A stretch of 64,000 nucleotides of DNA, taken from contig AP018533.1 in the NCBI GenBank assembly GCA_003573975.1, positions 372,001 through 436,000 of the forward strand. The letters are read 5' to 3'. Of the stretch, positions 28,344-36,466 are shown one piece after another. The position numbers were made by a program, and so were the translations under genes. Under the pieces are notes generated by a model that was not told the origin of the DNA, did not search any database, and worked only from the letters and a program-made list of their open reading frames with translations. Numbering within the stretch: position 1 is the stretch's first letter; each line of letters begins with the position of its first letter. This DNA is from Clostridiales bacterium CCNA10. GTDB taxonomy: Bacteria; Bacillota; Clostridia; Oscillospirales; Oscillospiraceae.

Positions 28344-28418
28344 TCCAGCTTAAGAACGGCCATGAAGGCTTCGGTGGGCAGCTGGACGGTGCCCAGGGTA
28401 CGCATTTTCTTCTTGCCT
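28344..28418 (-). repeat. Second copy of the lepA 3' end
   Basis: 75 bp aligning without gaps to the true lepA tail at 28586-28660. There are seven differences, all at third codon positions and all synonymous (encoding [19 protein letters not shown]). This copy has its own stop (KLE then TGA). It is separated from lepA by the hairpin array. Confidence 0.9.
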
Positions 28419-28575
28419 GCTCCCCGGCAAACAAGTTTGCCGGGGGTCCCAAAGTGGATCCAAATGCTCGGGCGAAGTGAATTCGCCCTGCGCCAAGGTT
28501 TTGCCTTTGGCAAAACGCTTGTACGTCGCAATGCGCCGCCCCGCCGTGCGGGGTGGAAGGCAGAAGAAAATGCCG
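28419..28575 (-). repeat. Hairpin-array element A downstream of lepA
   Basis: Read in lepA direction: an inverted 19-base copy of a lepA segment (28555-28573), then stem I (28539-28553), stem II (28498-28516), linker CCTTGGCG, stem III (28470-28488), linker GAGCA and stem IV (28422-28445, 11 bp), ending at the duplicated lepA tail. The same plan occurs after pta (33775-33930). The stems differ in sequence but keep pairing. Confidence 0.8.
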
Positions 28576-30384
28576 TTACTCTTCGTCCAGCTTGAGAACT
28601 GCCATAAAGGCTTCGGTGGGCAGTTGCACAGTACCCAGGGTACGCATTTTCTTCTTGCCTTCCTTCTGCTTCTCCAGCAGCTTCTTCTTTCGGGTGATGT
28701 CGCCGCCGTAGCACTTGGCCAGCACGTCCTTTCGCATGGCCTTGACGGTCTCCCGGGCGATGATCTTGCCGCCGATGGCTGCCTGGACCGGGACCTCAAA
28801 CAGCTGGCGGGGAATGTTCTCCTTCAGCTTTTCGCAGATCTTCCGGGCCCGGCCGTACGCCTTTTCCCGGTGAACGATGAAGCTCAGGGCGTCTACCTGG
28901 TCCCCGTTGAGGAGCAGGTCCACCTTCACCAGGTCGCTCCTTTCATAGCCCTCCAGCTCGTAGTCCAGGCTGGCGTATCCCTTGGTCCGGGCCTTCAGGG
29001 CGTCGAAGAAGTCGTAGATGATCTCGCCGATGGGCATGGAGTAGTGCAGCTCCACCAGATTGGTGTCCAGATACTGCATATCCTTAAAAATGCCCCGGCG
29101 GTCCTGACACATGGGCATGATGTTGCCCACATAGTCCGGGGGCGCGATGATGGACACCTTGGCGTAGGGCTCCCGCGCCTCGCTGATGGAGCCGGGATCG
29201 GGGTAGTTGTGGGGATTATCCACCCGGACCACAGTACCATCTGTTTTGGTGACCTCATAAATAACGGAGGGTAATGTGGTCACCAGGTCCAGATCGAACT
29301 CCCGCTCCAGCCGCTCCTGGATGATCTCCATGTGGAGCATCCCCAAAAAGCCACAGCGGAAGCCGAAGCCCAGGGCCACGGAGGACTCCGGCTCGAAGGA
29401 GAGGGAGGCGTCGTTGAGTTGAAGCTTCTCCAGGGCGTCCCGCAGGTCGGGATATTTGGAGCCGTCCTCGGTGTAGATGCCGCAGTAGACCATGGGCTGG
29501 GCGGGGCGGTAGCCGGGCAGGGCCTCGGCGGCGGACTGTTCCACCCCGGTGATGGTGTCGCCCACCCGGGTGTCCTTCACGTTCTTGATGGAGGCGGTGA
29601 ACCAGCCCACCTCGCCGGCGGACAGCTGAGGGGCGGACTCCATGCCCAGGGGCTTGAGGTAGCCGCAGTCCAGAACACTGTACTGGGCCCCGGAGGCCAT
29701 CATCCTGACATCCATCCCCTTTTTCAGGGTGCCTTCCATGACGCGGAAGTAGACGATGACGCCCACATAGGGGTCGTACTGGCTGTCAAAGATCAGGGCC
29801 TTCAGGGGCGCATTGGGATCGCCCTGGGGGGCGGGGATGTTCTGGACGATGTCCTCCAGCACCGCGGGGATATTGACGCCCTGCTTGGCGGAGATCTCCG
29901 GGGCGTCCTGGGCCGGGAGGGCTAGGATATTTTCCACCTCGTCCTTTACCCGCTGGGGGTCGGCGGCGGGCAGGTCGATCTTGTTGATCACCGGCAGGAT
30001 CTCCAGGTCGTGCTCCATGGCCAGATAGGTGTTGGCCAGGGTCTGGGCCTCAATGCCCTGAGAGGCGTCCACGATGAGCACCGCCCCCTCACAGGCGGCC
30101 AGGGAGCGGGATACCTCATAGTTGAAGTCCACATGGCCCGGGGTGTCGATGAGGTTCAGGGCGTAGGTGCTGCCGTCCTCCGCCTTGTAGTCCAGACGGA
30201 CGGCCCGGGCCTTGATGGTGATGCCACGCTCCCGCTCCAGGTCCATGTTGTCCAGCAGCTGGCTCTCCATCTTCCGTTGCTCCACCGCGCCGCACAGCTC
30301 GATGAGCCGGTCCGACAGGGTGGATTTTCCGTGGTCAATATGTGCGATGATGCTGAAGTTGCGGATTTTGGATTGATCGGTCAT
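28576..30384 (-). CDS. lepA: Elongation factor 4 (LepA), ribosomal back-translocase GTPase
   Basis: A 602-residue protein starting at ATG 30384 ([22 protein letters not shown]) with AAGGAGG upstream. The P-loop is [10 protein letters not shown]3 is DTPGH, G4 is NKID, and the C-terminal LepA-specific domain ends [22 protein letters not shown] in parts. It acts on ribosomes under stress. The coding region is intact and the family length normal (~600). The last 25 codons are repeated beyond the stop (28344-28418). Confidence 0.97.
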   Translation of the reverse strand: MTDQSKIRNFSIIAHIDHGKSTLSDRLIELCGAVEQRKMESQLLDNMDLERERGITIKARAVRLDYKAEDGSTYALNLIDTPGHVDFNYEVSRSLAACEGAVLIVDASQGIEAQTLANTYLAMEHDLEILPVINKIDLPAADPQRVKDEVENILALPAQDAPEISAKQGVNIPAVLEDIVQNIPAPQGDPNAPLKALIFDSQYDPYVGVIVYFRVMEGTLKKGMDVRMMASGAQYSVLDCGYLKPLGMESAPQLSAGEVGWFTASIKNVKDTRVGDTITGVEQSAAEALPGYRPAQPMVYCGIYTEDGSKYPDLRDALEKLQLNDASLSFEPESSVALGFGFRCGFLGMLHMEIIQERLEREFDLDLVTTLPSVIYEVTKTDGTVVRVDNPHNYPDPGSISEAREPYAKVSIIAPPDYVGNIMPMCQDRRGIFKDMQYLDTNLVELHYSMPIGEIIYDFFDALKARTKGYASLDYELEGYERSDLVKVDLLLNGDQVDALSFIVHREKAYGRARKICEKLKENIPRQLFEVPVQAAIGGKIIARETVKAMRKDVLAKCYGGDITRKKKLLEKQKEGKKKMRTLGTVQLPTEAFMAVLKLDEE

Positions 30385-30414
30385 AAAATAAAAAACCTCC
30401 TTGGGAAAATCCAC

Positions 30415-30475
30415 CCGGGGCCCCATCGCAGATGGGGCACGCCGGATGGCGCGTTAAAAAATCAAGTTGCTGGGG
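30415..30475. repeat. Partial relative of the hairpin-array elements
   Basis: Contains GCCCCATC-GCA-GATGGGGC, with the same stem as stem I of the pta-side array (loop TCC there), followed by a CGCC/GGCG hairpin. Stems II-IV are not present. It lies between the XRE regulator stop and the lepA start; the T-rich GATTTTTTAA on the minus strand may end the regulator transcript. Confidence 0.45.
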
Positions 30476-30495
30476 CCCCAAAGCGCCGCAGGGCC

Positions 30496-31215
30496 TTACT
30501 TCTTTTTCTCACCCTTGGCCTCCCGGCCCTCCATCAGGTGGTTGATCCGCTCCCCAGAGTTGTGGATCAACTGGAGCATGGACTGGTACAGCACCGGGTA
30601 GTCCCGGGCCAGGGCGGCGTGGTCCATCTCCGGCATCCGGCCCTTCTCCTTCACATGGGCGGACAGGGCGTCGGTCAGCTCCACCTCGCTCATGTGCAGG
30701 TCGGCGTCGGCCAGGCCGGCCATAAAGTGCCGCTGGGAGACGGAGAAAAAGTCCGGATTGTTGGCGGGGTTGGCGTGGTACAGGTGGCGGTACACCTGGT
30801 ACAGGGCGGTGGACAGATAGTTCGACGCCGCCCGGATGGCCTCCCGGCTGCCGGTCTTGCCCAGCAGGTCAAAGAGCATCCCGACAGAATTGACCAGCAG
30901 CTTTTTGGACAGCAGAGCCAGCACGGAGCCCCGCATGGAGTTGTCCTTTTCATCGCTGATGTCGTAGAGCTCCTCGGTTCCGATGGTGGTGCCGTCCCTG
31001 GTCAGGGTCCGGCCCAGCAGATAGTCGGCGGAGACGCCGTAGTAGTCGCAGGCCTTGACCACGAAGGCCAGCCCCGGCTCCCGGATCCCGTTCTCATAGT
31101 GGGACAGCAGGGCCTGCGAAATGCCCAGTACGCCGGCGGCGGTGCGCTGGCTGACGCCCTTTTCCTGCCGCAGCAGCGACAGGGTGCGGGAAAATTCTGC
31201 GTTCAAATTTCTCAC
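30496..31215 (-). CDS. XRE-family transcriptional regulator
   Basis: A 239-residue protein. Residues ~10-65 form a helix-turn-helix (VSQRTAAGVLGISQALLSHYENG); the C-terminal ~150 residues are helical with no recognised ligand domain, and the end is lysine-rich. The start is GTG 31215, or TTG 31206, which has a better-placed GAGGTGAG site. It sits upstream of and in the same direction as lepA, and is divergent from pta with overlapping control regions. Its targets are unknown. Confidence 0.82.
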   Translation of the reverse strand: MRNLNAEFSRTLSLLRQEKGVSQRTAAGVLGISQALLSHYENGIREPGLAFVVKACDYYGVSADYLLGRTLTRDGTTIGTEELYDISDEKDNSMRGSVLALLSKKLLVNSVGMLFDLLGKTGSREAIRAASNYLSTALYQVYRHLYHANPANNPDFFSVSQRHFMAGLADADLHMSEVELTDALSAHVKEKGRMPEMDHAALARDYPVLYQSMLQLIHNSGERINHLMEGREAKGEKKK

Positions 31216-31243
31216 CTCATACCAGAATCAATACACTTTGTAT

Positions 31244-31272
31244 AGTATAAACGACCGTATACCTGTCGTAAA
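31244..31272 (-). promoter_or_regulatory. Promoter of the XRE regulator
   Basis: On the minus strand TTTACG, 17 bp, then TATACT, about 30 bp before the start codon. The TATAGTATA stretch is partly palindromic and could be the autoregulatory operator (inference). Confidence 0.5.
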
Positions 31273-31349
31273 GAGCTTTTTGCAAAATTTCAGCGATTTT
31301 TTTGGGATGGAGGCCTTCAAAATCTGGCAAAATAGAGGGGTGGTTGCCC

Positions 31350-31378
31350 TTGCATTTCAACATAAAAAATGCTACCAT
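31350..31378 (+). promoter_or_regulatory. Weak candidate promoter of pta
   Basis: TTGCAT and TACCAT with 17-bp spacing, ~60 bp before the pta start. Each box matches four of six consensus bases. Confidence 0.35.
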
Positions 31379-31437
31379 AGACCCAGTAAACAGGCGTTTT
31401 CAGTCTGAAAGTTCAGTTTTGGAAGGAATGGTTCAGT

Positions 31438-32415
31438 ATGTTCAAGAAGCTCATCGATATTCTGAAGGCACACCCCCGCAAGATCGTGTTCACAGAGGGA
31501 ACCGACCCCCGTATCCTGGAGGCCTCCGCCCGCCTGCTGTCCGGTACGTTCCTGACCCCCGTGCTGGTGGGCAATGAGGAGGCTGTCCGGGCCGCCGCCG
31601 AGGACGCCGGCTTCAACATCCGCGACGCGATCATTGTCGATCCCGAGAACTATGAGAACATGGAGGCCATGGTGGCCAAGATGGTGGAGCTGCGCAAGGG
31701 CAAGATGACCGAGGACGAGTGCCGCACTGCTCTGAAGAAGGGCAACTACTTCGGCACCATGCTGGTGGCCATGGGCGAGGCCGACGCCCTGCTGGGCGGC
31801 GCGACCTACTCCACCGCCGATACCGTCCGTCCCGCCCTCCAGCTGGTCAAGACCAAGCCGGGCAACAAGATCGTCTCCTCCTGCTTCATCCTGGTCCGTC
31901 CCTCCGCTACCGGCGACAACGATGTGCTGGCCATGGGTGACTGCGCCATCAATATCAAGCCCAGCGAGGACGAGCTGGTGGAGATCGCCATGGAGACTGC
32001 GAAGTGCGCCCAGATCTTCGGCATCGATCCCAAGGTCGCGTTCCTCAGCTACTCCACCTTCGGCTCCGGCAAGGGCGAGGACGTGGACAAGATGCGCAAC
32101 GCCTGCGAGAAGGCCAAGGCTGTTATGCCTGAGTTCCCCGTGGATGGTGAGATGCAGTTCGACGCCGCTGTTTCCCCCCGTGTGGCGCAGACCAAGTGCC
32201 CTGACTCCAAGGTGGCCGGCTATGCCAACACCTTCATCTTCCCCGACATCAACGCCGGCAACATCGGCTACAAGATTGCTCAGCGCCTGGGCAGCTTCGA
32301 GGCCTATGGCCCCATCCTGCTGGGCCTGAACGCCCCCATCAACGACCTGTCCCGCGGCTGTAATGCCCAGGAGGTCTATTCCATGGCCATCATCACTGCC
32401 GCCCTGGCGGAGTAA
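31438..32415 (+). CDS. pta: Phosphate acetyltransferase
   Basis: A 325-residue protein with GGAAGGA before the ATG. It matches the short Pta family in length and in motifs FTEGTDPRILEA, GEADALLGGATYSTADTVRPAL in parts, SYSTFGSG and the end INDLSRGCN. It converts acetyl-CoA and phosphate to acetyl phosphate for ATP production via acetate kinase, in the cytosol. No ackA is adjacent. Its last 11 codons and 20 bp of trailer are duplicated at 33931-33983. Confidence 0.96.
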   Translation: MFKKLIDILKAHPRKIVFTEGTDPRILEASARLLSGTFLTPVLVGNEEAVRAAAEDAGFNIRDAIIVDPENYENMEAMVAKMVELRKGKMTEDECRTALKKGNYFGTMLVAMGEADALLGGATYSTADTVRPALQLVKTKPGNKIVSSCFILVRPSATGDNDVLAMGDCAINIKPSEDELVEIAMETAKCAQIFGIDPKVAFLSYSTFGSGKGEDVDKMRNACEKAKAVMPEFPVDGEMQFDAAVSPRVAQTKCPDSKVAGYANTFIFPDINAGNIGYKIAQRLGSFEAYGPILLGLNAPINDLSRGCNAQEVYSMAIITAALAE

Positions 32416-32513
32416 GGGCCGGATCTCCGCAGAAGCTTCGGCGGGCCTCAAATGAACTGCACCCCATTTGTTAGACAGTATGATATACTGGATAACAAGT
32501 GGGGTGCTTTATT

Positions 32514-32863
32514 ATGCCAAAAGGGATACCAAACAAACGATACAACCAGAATTTAAAAAGCTGGTAATTGAAACAATGATGGGGGAAAAGCTAAGCTACT
32601 GCGAAACAGCAAGACGGTTTGACGTAAGCAGCGATACTCGAATCAAAGATTGGGAGCGGATCTACCTGATGGAAGGACCGGAAGGTTTTACAGTGGAGCG
32701 ACGTGGTCGTGGAAGTAAGGGTCGTCCCAAGCAACTGCCAAAAGCGGTGGAAGAGGATCTGCTTGCCGAGGTGCAGCGGCTGCGTGCGGAGAATGAATAC
32801 TTAAAAAACTTGCAAGCCTTGGTTTTGGAAGACGAGCGACGCCAGCGCAGAAAACGCAGGTAG
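32514..32863 (+). pseudogene. IS3-family orfA, frameshifted near its start
   Basis: The start MPKGIPNKRYN (ATG 32514) and the rest (PEFKKLVIETM, then a helix-turn-helix and leucine-zipper region VQRLRAENEYLKNLQALV) are in different frames. One missing base near 32545-32550 accounts for this; the corrected length is 116 codons, normal for OrfA. It encodes the DNA-binding part of the transposase. Confidence 0.75.
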
Positions 32864-33702
32864 TTCAAAAACTGAGGCAAAGACACGCTCTGGATATCCT
32901 TCTTTCAATCGCTCAGCTTCCCCGCGCAACTTTCTACTATCATCTAAAGCGGATGAGATGCGCAGACAAATATGAAGAGGCTAAAACAGAAATCACAGCC
33001 ATCTACCACGAAAACAAAGGGAGGTATGGTTACCGCCGTATTACCACAACCCTGCACAACAGAGGGATTCATCTGAACCACAAGACGGTACAGCGTCTTA
33101 TGAGGCAGCTGGAATTGGCTTGCCGTGTCAGAATCAAGAAATATCGCTCTTACAAGGGTGAAGTGGGGAAAATTGCACCGAATCTGCTCAACCGAAATTT
33201 CTATGCGGAAAAACCAAACCAGAAATGGGTTACCGATGTGACAGAGTTCAGCCTATTTGGACAGAAACTCTATCTTTCTCCAATCCTGGATTTACACAAC
33301 GGGTATTTAGTGAGCTATACCATCTTTGACTGACCGATTCTGAGTATGGTTACTACCATGCTGGATAAGGCATTTGAAACAATACCGGATGGAACAGGGT
33401 TAATCCTTCATTCCGACCAAGGTTGGCAATACCAGCATAAACATTACCAGCGTATGCTTCGTGAGAAGGGGATTCGGCAGAGTATGAGCCGCAAAGGCAA
33501 CTGCCTGGATAATGCTGTCATGGAAAATTTCTTTGGCTTACTCAAAAGTGAGTTGCTGTATCTGCAAGAATTTGAATCTATGGAGCACTTCAAGCGGGAA
33601 CTGCTGGACTATCTGGACTACTACAACAACCGCCGCATCAAGGCAAAGCTAAAGGGCTTGCCGCCTGCATTTCACAGACAACAAGCCCTTTCGGCTGCTT
33701 AA
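32863..33702 (+). pseudogene. IS3-family orfB transposase, interrupted by in-frame TGA
   Basis: Overlaps the orfA stop in the -1 frame. The rve integrase core has DDE residues in KWVTDVTEF, LHSDQGWQY and NAVMENFFG. The in-frame TGA at 33331-33333 lies where relatives have an arginine codon (TIFD-R-PILS), consistent with a CGA to TGA change. It splits the protein between the first and second catalytic Asp, so the IS cannot move by itself. Confidence 0.85.
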
Positions 33703-33753
33703 ACAATTTTTGCTTTCAAGATATTGTCTAACTTTTGGGGTTCACTTCAAAAA

Positions 33754-33770
33754 GAGGCCCGCTGTTTTTT
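33754..33770 (+). terminator. Right half of the pta terminator, split by the IS
   Basis: GAGGCCCGC followed by TGTTTTTTT is the 3' arm and T-tract; the 5' arm GCGGGCCTC is at 32441-32449 beyond the IS. The arms are now ~1.3 kb apart, so pta termination is probably lost or taken over by the IS. Confidence 0.8.
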
Positions 33771-33774
33771 TATT

Positions 33775-33930
33775 ATGGCCATGGAATAGACCGGGGCCCC
33801 ATCTCCGATGGGGCGCGCGCAGCGCGTGCAAGCGTTTTCCGTAGGAAAAACCTTGGCGGAGGGGCGGCTCTGCCGCCCTGAGCAATCTAAAAAAACTGGG
33901 TTCCCGCAAAATATGGATTTTGCGGGCCTG
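33775..33930 (+). repeat. Hairpin-array element B downstream of pta
   Basis: Starts with an 18-base perfect inverted copy of pta positions 32373-32390 (33775-33792), then stem I (33796-33814), stem II (33834-33851), linker CCTTGGCG (33851-33858), stem III (33862-33878), GAGCA, and stem IV (33903-33926, 10 bp), ending at the duplicated pta tail. Order, linkers and orientation relative to the gene match element A behind lepA. Confidence 0.8.
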
Positions 33931-33983
33931 TTCCATGGCCATCATCACCGCCGCCCTGGCGGAGTAAGGGCCGGATCTCCGCA
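33931..33983 (+). repeat. Second copy of the pta 3' end
   Basis: 53 bp matching 32379-32431 with one difference (ACT/ACC, synonymous). It includes the codons SMAIITAALAE, the stop and the first trailer bases. It has no start and is not a gene. The 190 bp after it to 34173 show only a GAGGCC/GGCCTC hairpin. Confidence 0.9.
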
Positions 33984-34173
33984 CAGCCTTCCATCATGCC
34001 TCTTATGAGGCCTGATGTTTTGATTTCAAGGCCTCTGTGCCGCCACATTTCAAAAAACTTTCCCATCGGTGTACAAAATTCGGCACATATCCGTGGTTGT
34101 CCCGCATATAGTAGTCTGTATGCCGGCAAAACAGGCCGGGTCCAGATGAAATATAAACACGGAGGAATGACCC

Positions 34174-34284
34174 ATGGATGACAATGCAGTACGGACGATC
34201 ACACCGGAGGAGGCGCAGCGCGCGCCCCGGGATTTGGACGACCTGATTTTTCAGGGGGAGCCATGGTGGGTGAGTGACCGCTGA
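34174..34284 (+). CDS. 36-residue small protein, unknown
   Basis: ATG 34174 follows GGAGGAATGACCC, a good ribosome site, and encodes an acidic peptide starting MDDNAVRTITPEEAQRAP and ending EPWWVSDR. No membrane segment. It lies between the pta-tail copy and a bidirectional terminator. It may be a genuine small gene or the leftover start of a larger one. Confidence 0.4.
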   Translation: MDDNAVRTITPEEAQRAPRDLDDLIFQGEPWWVSDR

Positions 34285-34394
34285 AGATCCACCTGCCGCG
34301 AACGCCGCGCCGGGTTGGAGCGGCGGATGGGGTGACCGGGCCGAAGGAGATTCAGTCTTTGGCGTCACGATATTCTGACCTTTGGCCGATGCAG

Positions 34395-34435
34395 AAAATC
34401 GGGCGGTCCGCAGTAAGGCGGACTGCCCGATTTTT
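34395..34435. terminator. Bidirectional terminator between the small gene and ftsH
   Basis: AAAATCGGGC.GTCCGC pairs with GCGGAC.GCCCGATTTTT, with A and T tracts on both sides; it serves the convergent ftsH transcript. Confidence 0.9.
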
Positions 34436-34436
34436 G

Positions 34437-36290
34437 TTATGTCTCCGGCTGTTCTGCCAGGGGATCCAGCTCTGGAGAGGACTGGGAGAGGATCTCCATA
34501 AACTCCTCGCCGGTGATGGTCTCGTGCTCATAGAGGTAGCCTGCCAGCTGGTGCAGCTTACCCTCGTTGGCCCGCAGCAGCTCCACCGCCCGGCGGTACT
34601 GCTGGGAGACCAGCTCGGTGACCTTCTGGTCCATCCGCGCCTGGGTCTCTGGGGAGCAGGCCAGAGAGGCATCGCCCCCCAGGTACTGATTGCTTACCGT
34701 CTCGAAGGCTACAAAGCCAAACTCCTCAGACATTCCGAAGCGGGAGATCATGGCCCGGGCCAGCTTGGTGGCCTGCTCGATATCGTTGGAGGCGCCGGTG
34801 GTCACGGAGTGGAACACCAGCTCCTCGGCGGCCCGCCCGCCGGTGTAGGTGGCGATCTTGTTCAGCAGCTCCTCCCTGGACATAAGGAAGTGGTCCCCCT
34901 CGTCCACCTGGAGGGTGTAGCCCAGCGCGCCGGAGGTGCGGGGGATGATGGTGATCTTCTGCACCGGAGCGGAGTGGGACTGGAGGGCGGCCACCAGGGC
35001 GTGGCCGGTCTCGTGGTAGGCCACGATTTTTTTCTCCTGGTCGGAGAGCACCCGGCTCTTCTTCTGATAGCCCGCGATGACCACCTCCACACTCTCCTGG
35101 AGGTCCTCCTGGGTGGCAAACTGCCGCCCACTGCGCACCGCCCGGAGGGCGGCCTCGTTGACAATATTGGCCAGCTCCGCGCCGGAGGCCCCGGCCGCCG
35201 TCTTGGCGATGGGCTCAAAGTTCACATCTTCTGCCAAGCGGATCTTTTTTGCGTGGACCTTCAGGATCTCGATCCGCCCCTGGAGGTCGGGCAGCTCCAC
35301 CGGGATGCGCCGGTCAAACCGACCGGGCCGCAGCAGGGCGGGGTCCAGGCTGTCGGGACGGTTGGTGGCGGCCAGCACCACCACGCCCTTGGACCCGTCA
35401 AAGCCGTCCATTTCGGTGAGCAGCTGGTTCAGGGTCTGCTCCCGCTCGTCGTTACCGCCGATCTGCCCGTCGCGCTTCTTGCCGATGGTGTCGATCTCAT
35501 CGATGAACACGATGCATGGAGCCTTCTCGTTGGCCTGCTTGAACAGGTCGCGGACCTTGGCGGCCCCGCGGCCCACGAACATCTCTACAAACTCTGAGCC
35601 GGCGATGGAGAAGAAGGGCACGTTGGCCTCGCCGGCCACCGCCTTGGCCAGCAGGGTCTTTCCGGTGCCCGGAGGGCCCACCAGCAGAGCGCCCTTGGGC
35701 AGCTTGGCGCCGATCTGGCGGTATTTTTCCGGGTCGTGGAGGAAGTCCACGATCTCGCTGAGCAGTTCCTTGGCCTCGTCCTCGCCGGCCACATCGGCAA
35801 AGCGGATGCCGGTGGAGGAGGGGACGTACACCTTGGCCCCGGAGCCGCCGCCCATGCCGAACATCATGCCGTCCCCGCCCATGGCCTTTTTCATCCGGCG
35901 GTTGAGGAAATAGCCGATCAGCAGGAAGGGCAGCAGGGGGAGCACCCACCCCACCAGGATGGAGGTGAGCAGGCCGGGCTGGGTATCGATCTCCTGGAAC
36001 TGGGCCCCGCTTTCAAACAGGCGGTCCGTCCGGCCGGGGTCGTCTGTGACGGTGGTGCGGTAGATATTTTCTGCGGCCTTGTCAGTGAAGGTGATCTCAT
36101 CTCCCTCGATCTCCACCTGCCCCACATTTTTGTCGTAGGTCATGGACATGAACTGGTCGTAGGTCACGTCCTGCACCGGCTTCTCCAGCACGGCCGGGAA
36201 GAAGGTCATGTTCAGGAGCATCAGGATCAGCAGCGCTGCTAAATAGTAGCAGATCAGCGGCCGCCTGGAGGGTTTTTTCACTTCTTGCAT
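34437..36290 (-). CDS. ftsH: ATP-dependent zinc metalloprotease FtsH
   Basis: A 617-residue protein from ATG 36290 (AAAGGA nine bases upstream; the TTG three codons earlier is less likely). Two membrane helices flank an extracytoplasmic domain (~17-35 and ~108-128). The AAA domain has [14 protein letters not shown] and the arginine-finger region RPGRFDRR; the zinc protease site is HETGH with a downstream Asp/Glu region. It degrades membrane and regulatory proteins. Length and motifs are normal. Confidence 0.96.
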   Translation of the reverse strand: MQEVKKPSRRPLICYYLAALLILMLLNMTFFPAVLEKPVQDVTYDQFMSMTYDKNVGQVEIEGDEITFTDKAAENIYRTTVTDDPGRTDRLFESGAQFQEIDTQPGLLTSILVGWVLPLLPFLLIGYFLNRRMKKAMGGDGMMFGMGGGSGAKVYVPSSTGIRFADVAGEDEAKELLSEIVDFLHDPEKYRQIGAKLPKGALLVGPPGTGKTLLAKAVAGEANVPFFSIAGSEFVEMFVGRGAAKVRDLFKQANEKAPCIVFIDEIDTIGKKRDGQIGGNDEREQTLNQLLTEMDGFDGSKGVVVLAATNRPDSLDPALLRPGRFDRRIPVELPDLQGRIEILKVHAKKIRLAEDVNFEPIAKTAAGASGAELANIVNEAALRAVRSGRQFATQEDLQESVEVVIAGYQKKSRVLSDQEKKIVAYHETGHALVAALQSHSAPVQKITIIPRTSGALGYTLQVDEGDHFLMSREELLNKIATYTGGRAAEELVFHSVTTGASNDIEQATKLARAMISRFGMSEEFGFVAFETVSNQYLGGDASLACSPETQARMDQKVTELVSQQYRRAVELLRANEGKLHQLAGYLYEHETITGEEFMEILSQSSPELDPLAEQPET

Positions 36291-36428
36291 CGAATCCAAT
36301 CCTTTCTTGGATGTTTTTGAATTTCCGAATATACCGGAAAATTAACAGGTTAACTATGTGCAGTGTACCCCCAGGCGCTGGAAAAATCTATGGGACTGTG
36401 TGAATATTTTGTGTCCGGTGTATGAACG

Positions 36429-36461
36429 AACGGGCGCGGAGCCTGTGGCGCCGCGCCCGTT
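36429..36461 (-). terminator. Terminator of the carboxypeptidase gene
   Basis: AACGGGCGCGG and CCGCGCCCGTT form an 11-bp stem just after the stop; the T-tract is weak. The 170 bp between ftsH and this gene also hold TTTCCG/CGGAAA inverted repeats near 36328. Confidence 0.6.
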
Positions 36462-36466
36462 GAGAT

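Larger units (their letters stand above)
32451..33746 (+). mobile_element. IS3-family (IS150-like) insertion sequence, decayed
   Basis: 1,296 bp with imperfect inverted ends (TGAACTGCACCCC...GTTAGACA left; TGAACCCC...GTTAGACA right, reverse strand) and a probable 3-bp target duplication TCA (32448-32450, 33747-33749). It carries orfA and orfB with the usual overlap, but both are broken. It sits exactly in the loop of the pta terminator: GCGGGCCTC on the left and GAGGCCCGC plus TGTTTTTTT on the right would form a 9-bp stem without it. Confidence 0.88.
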
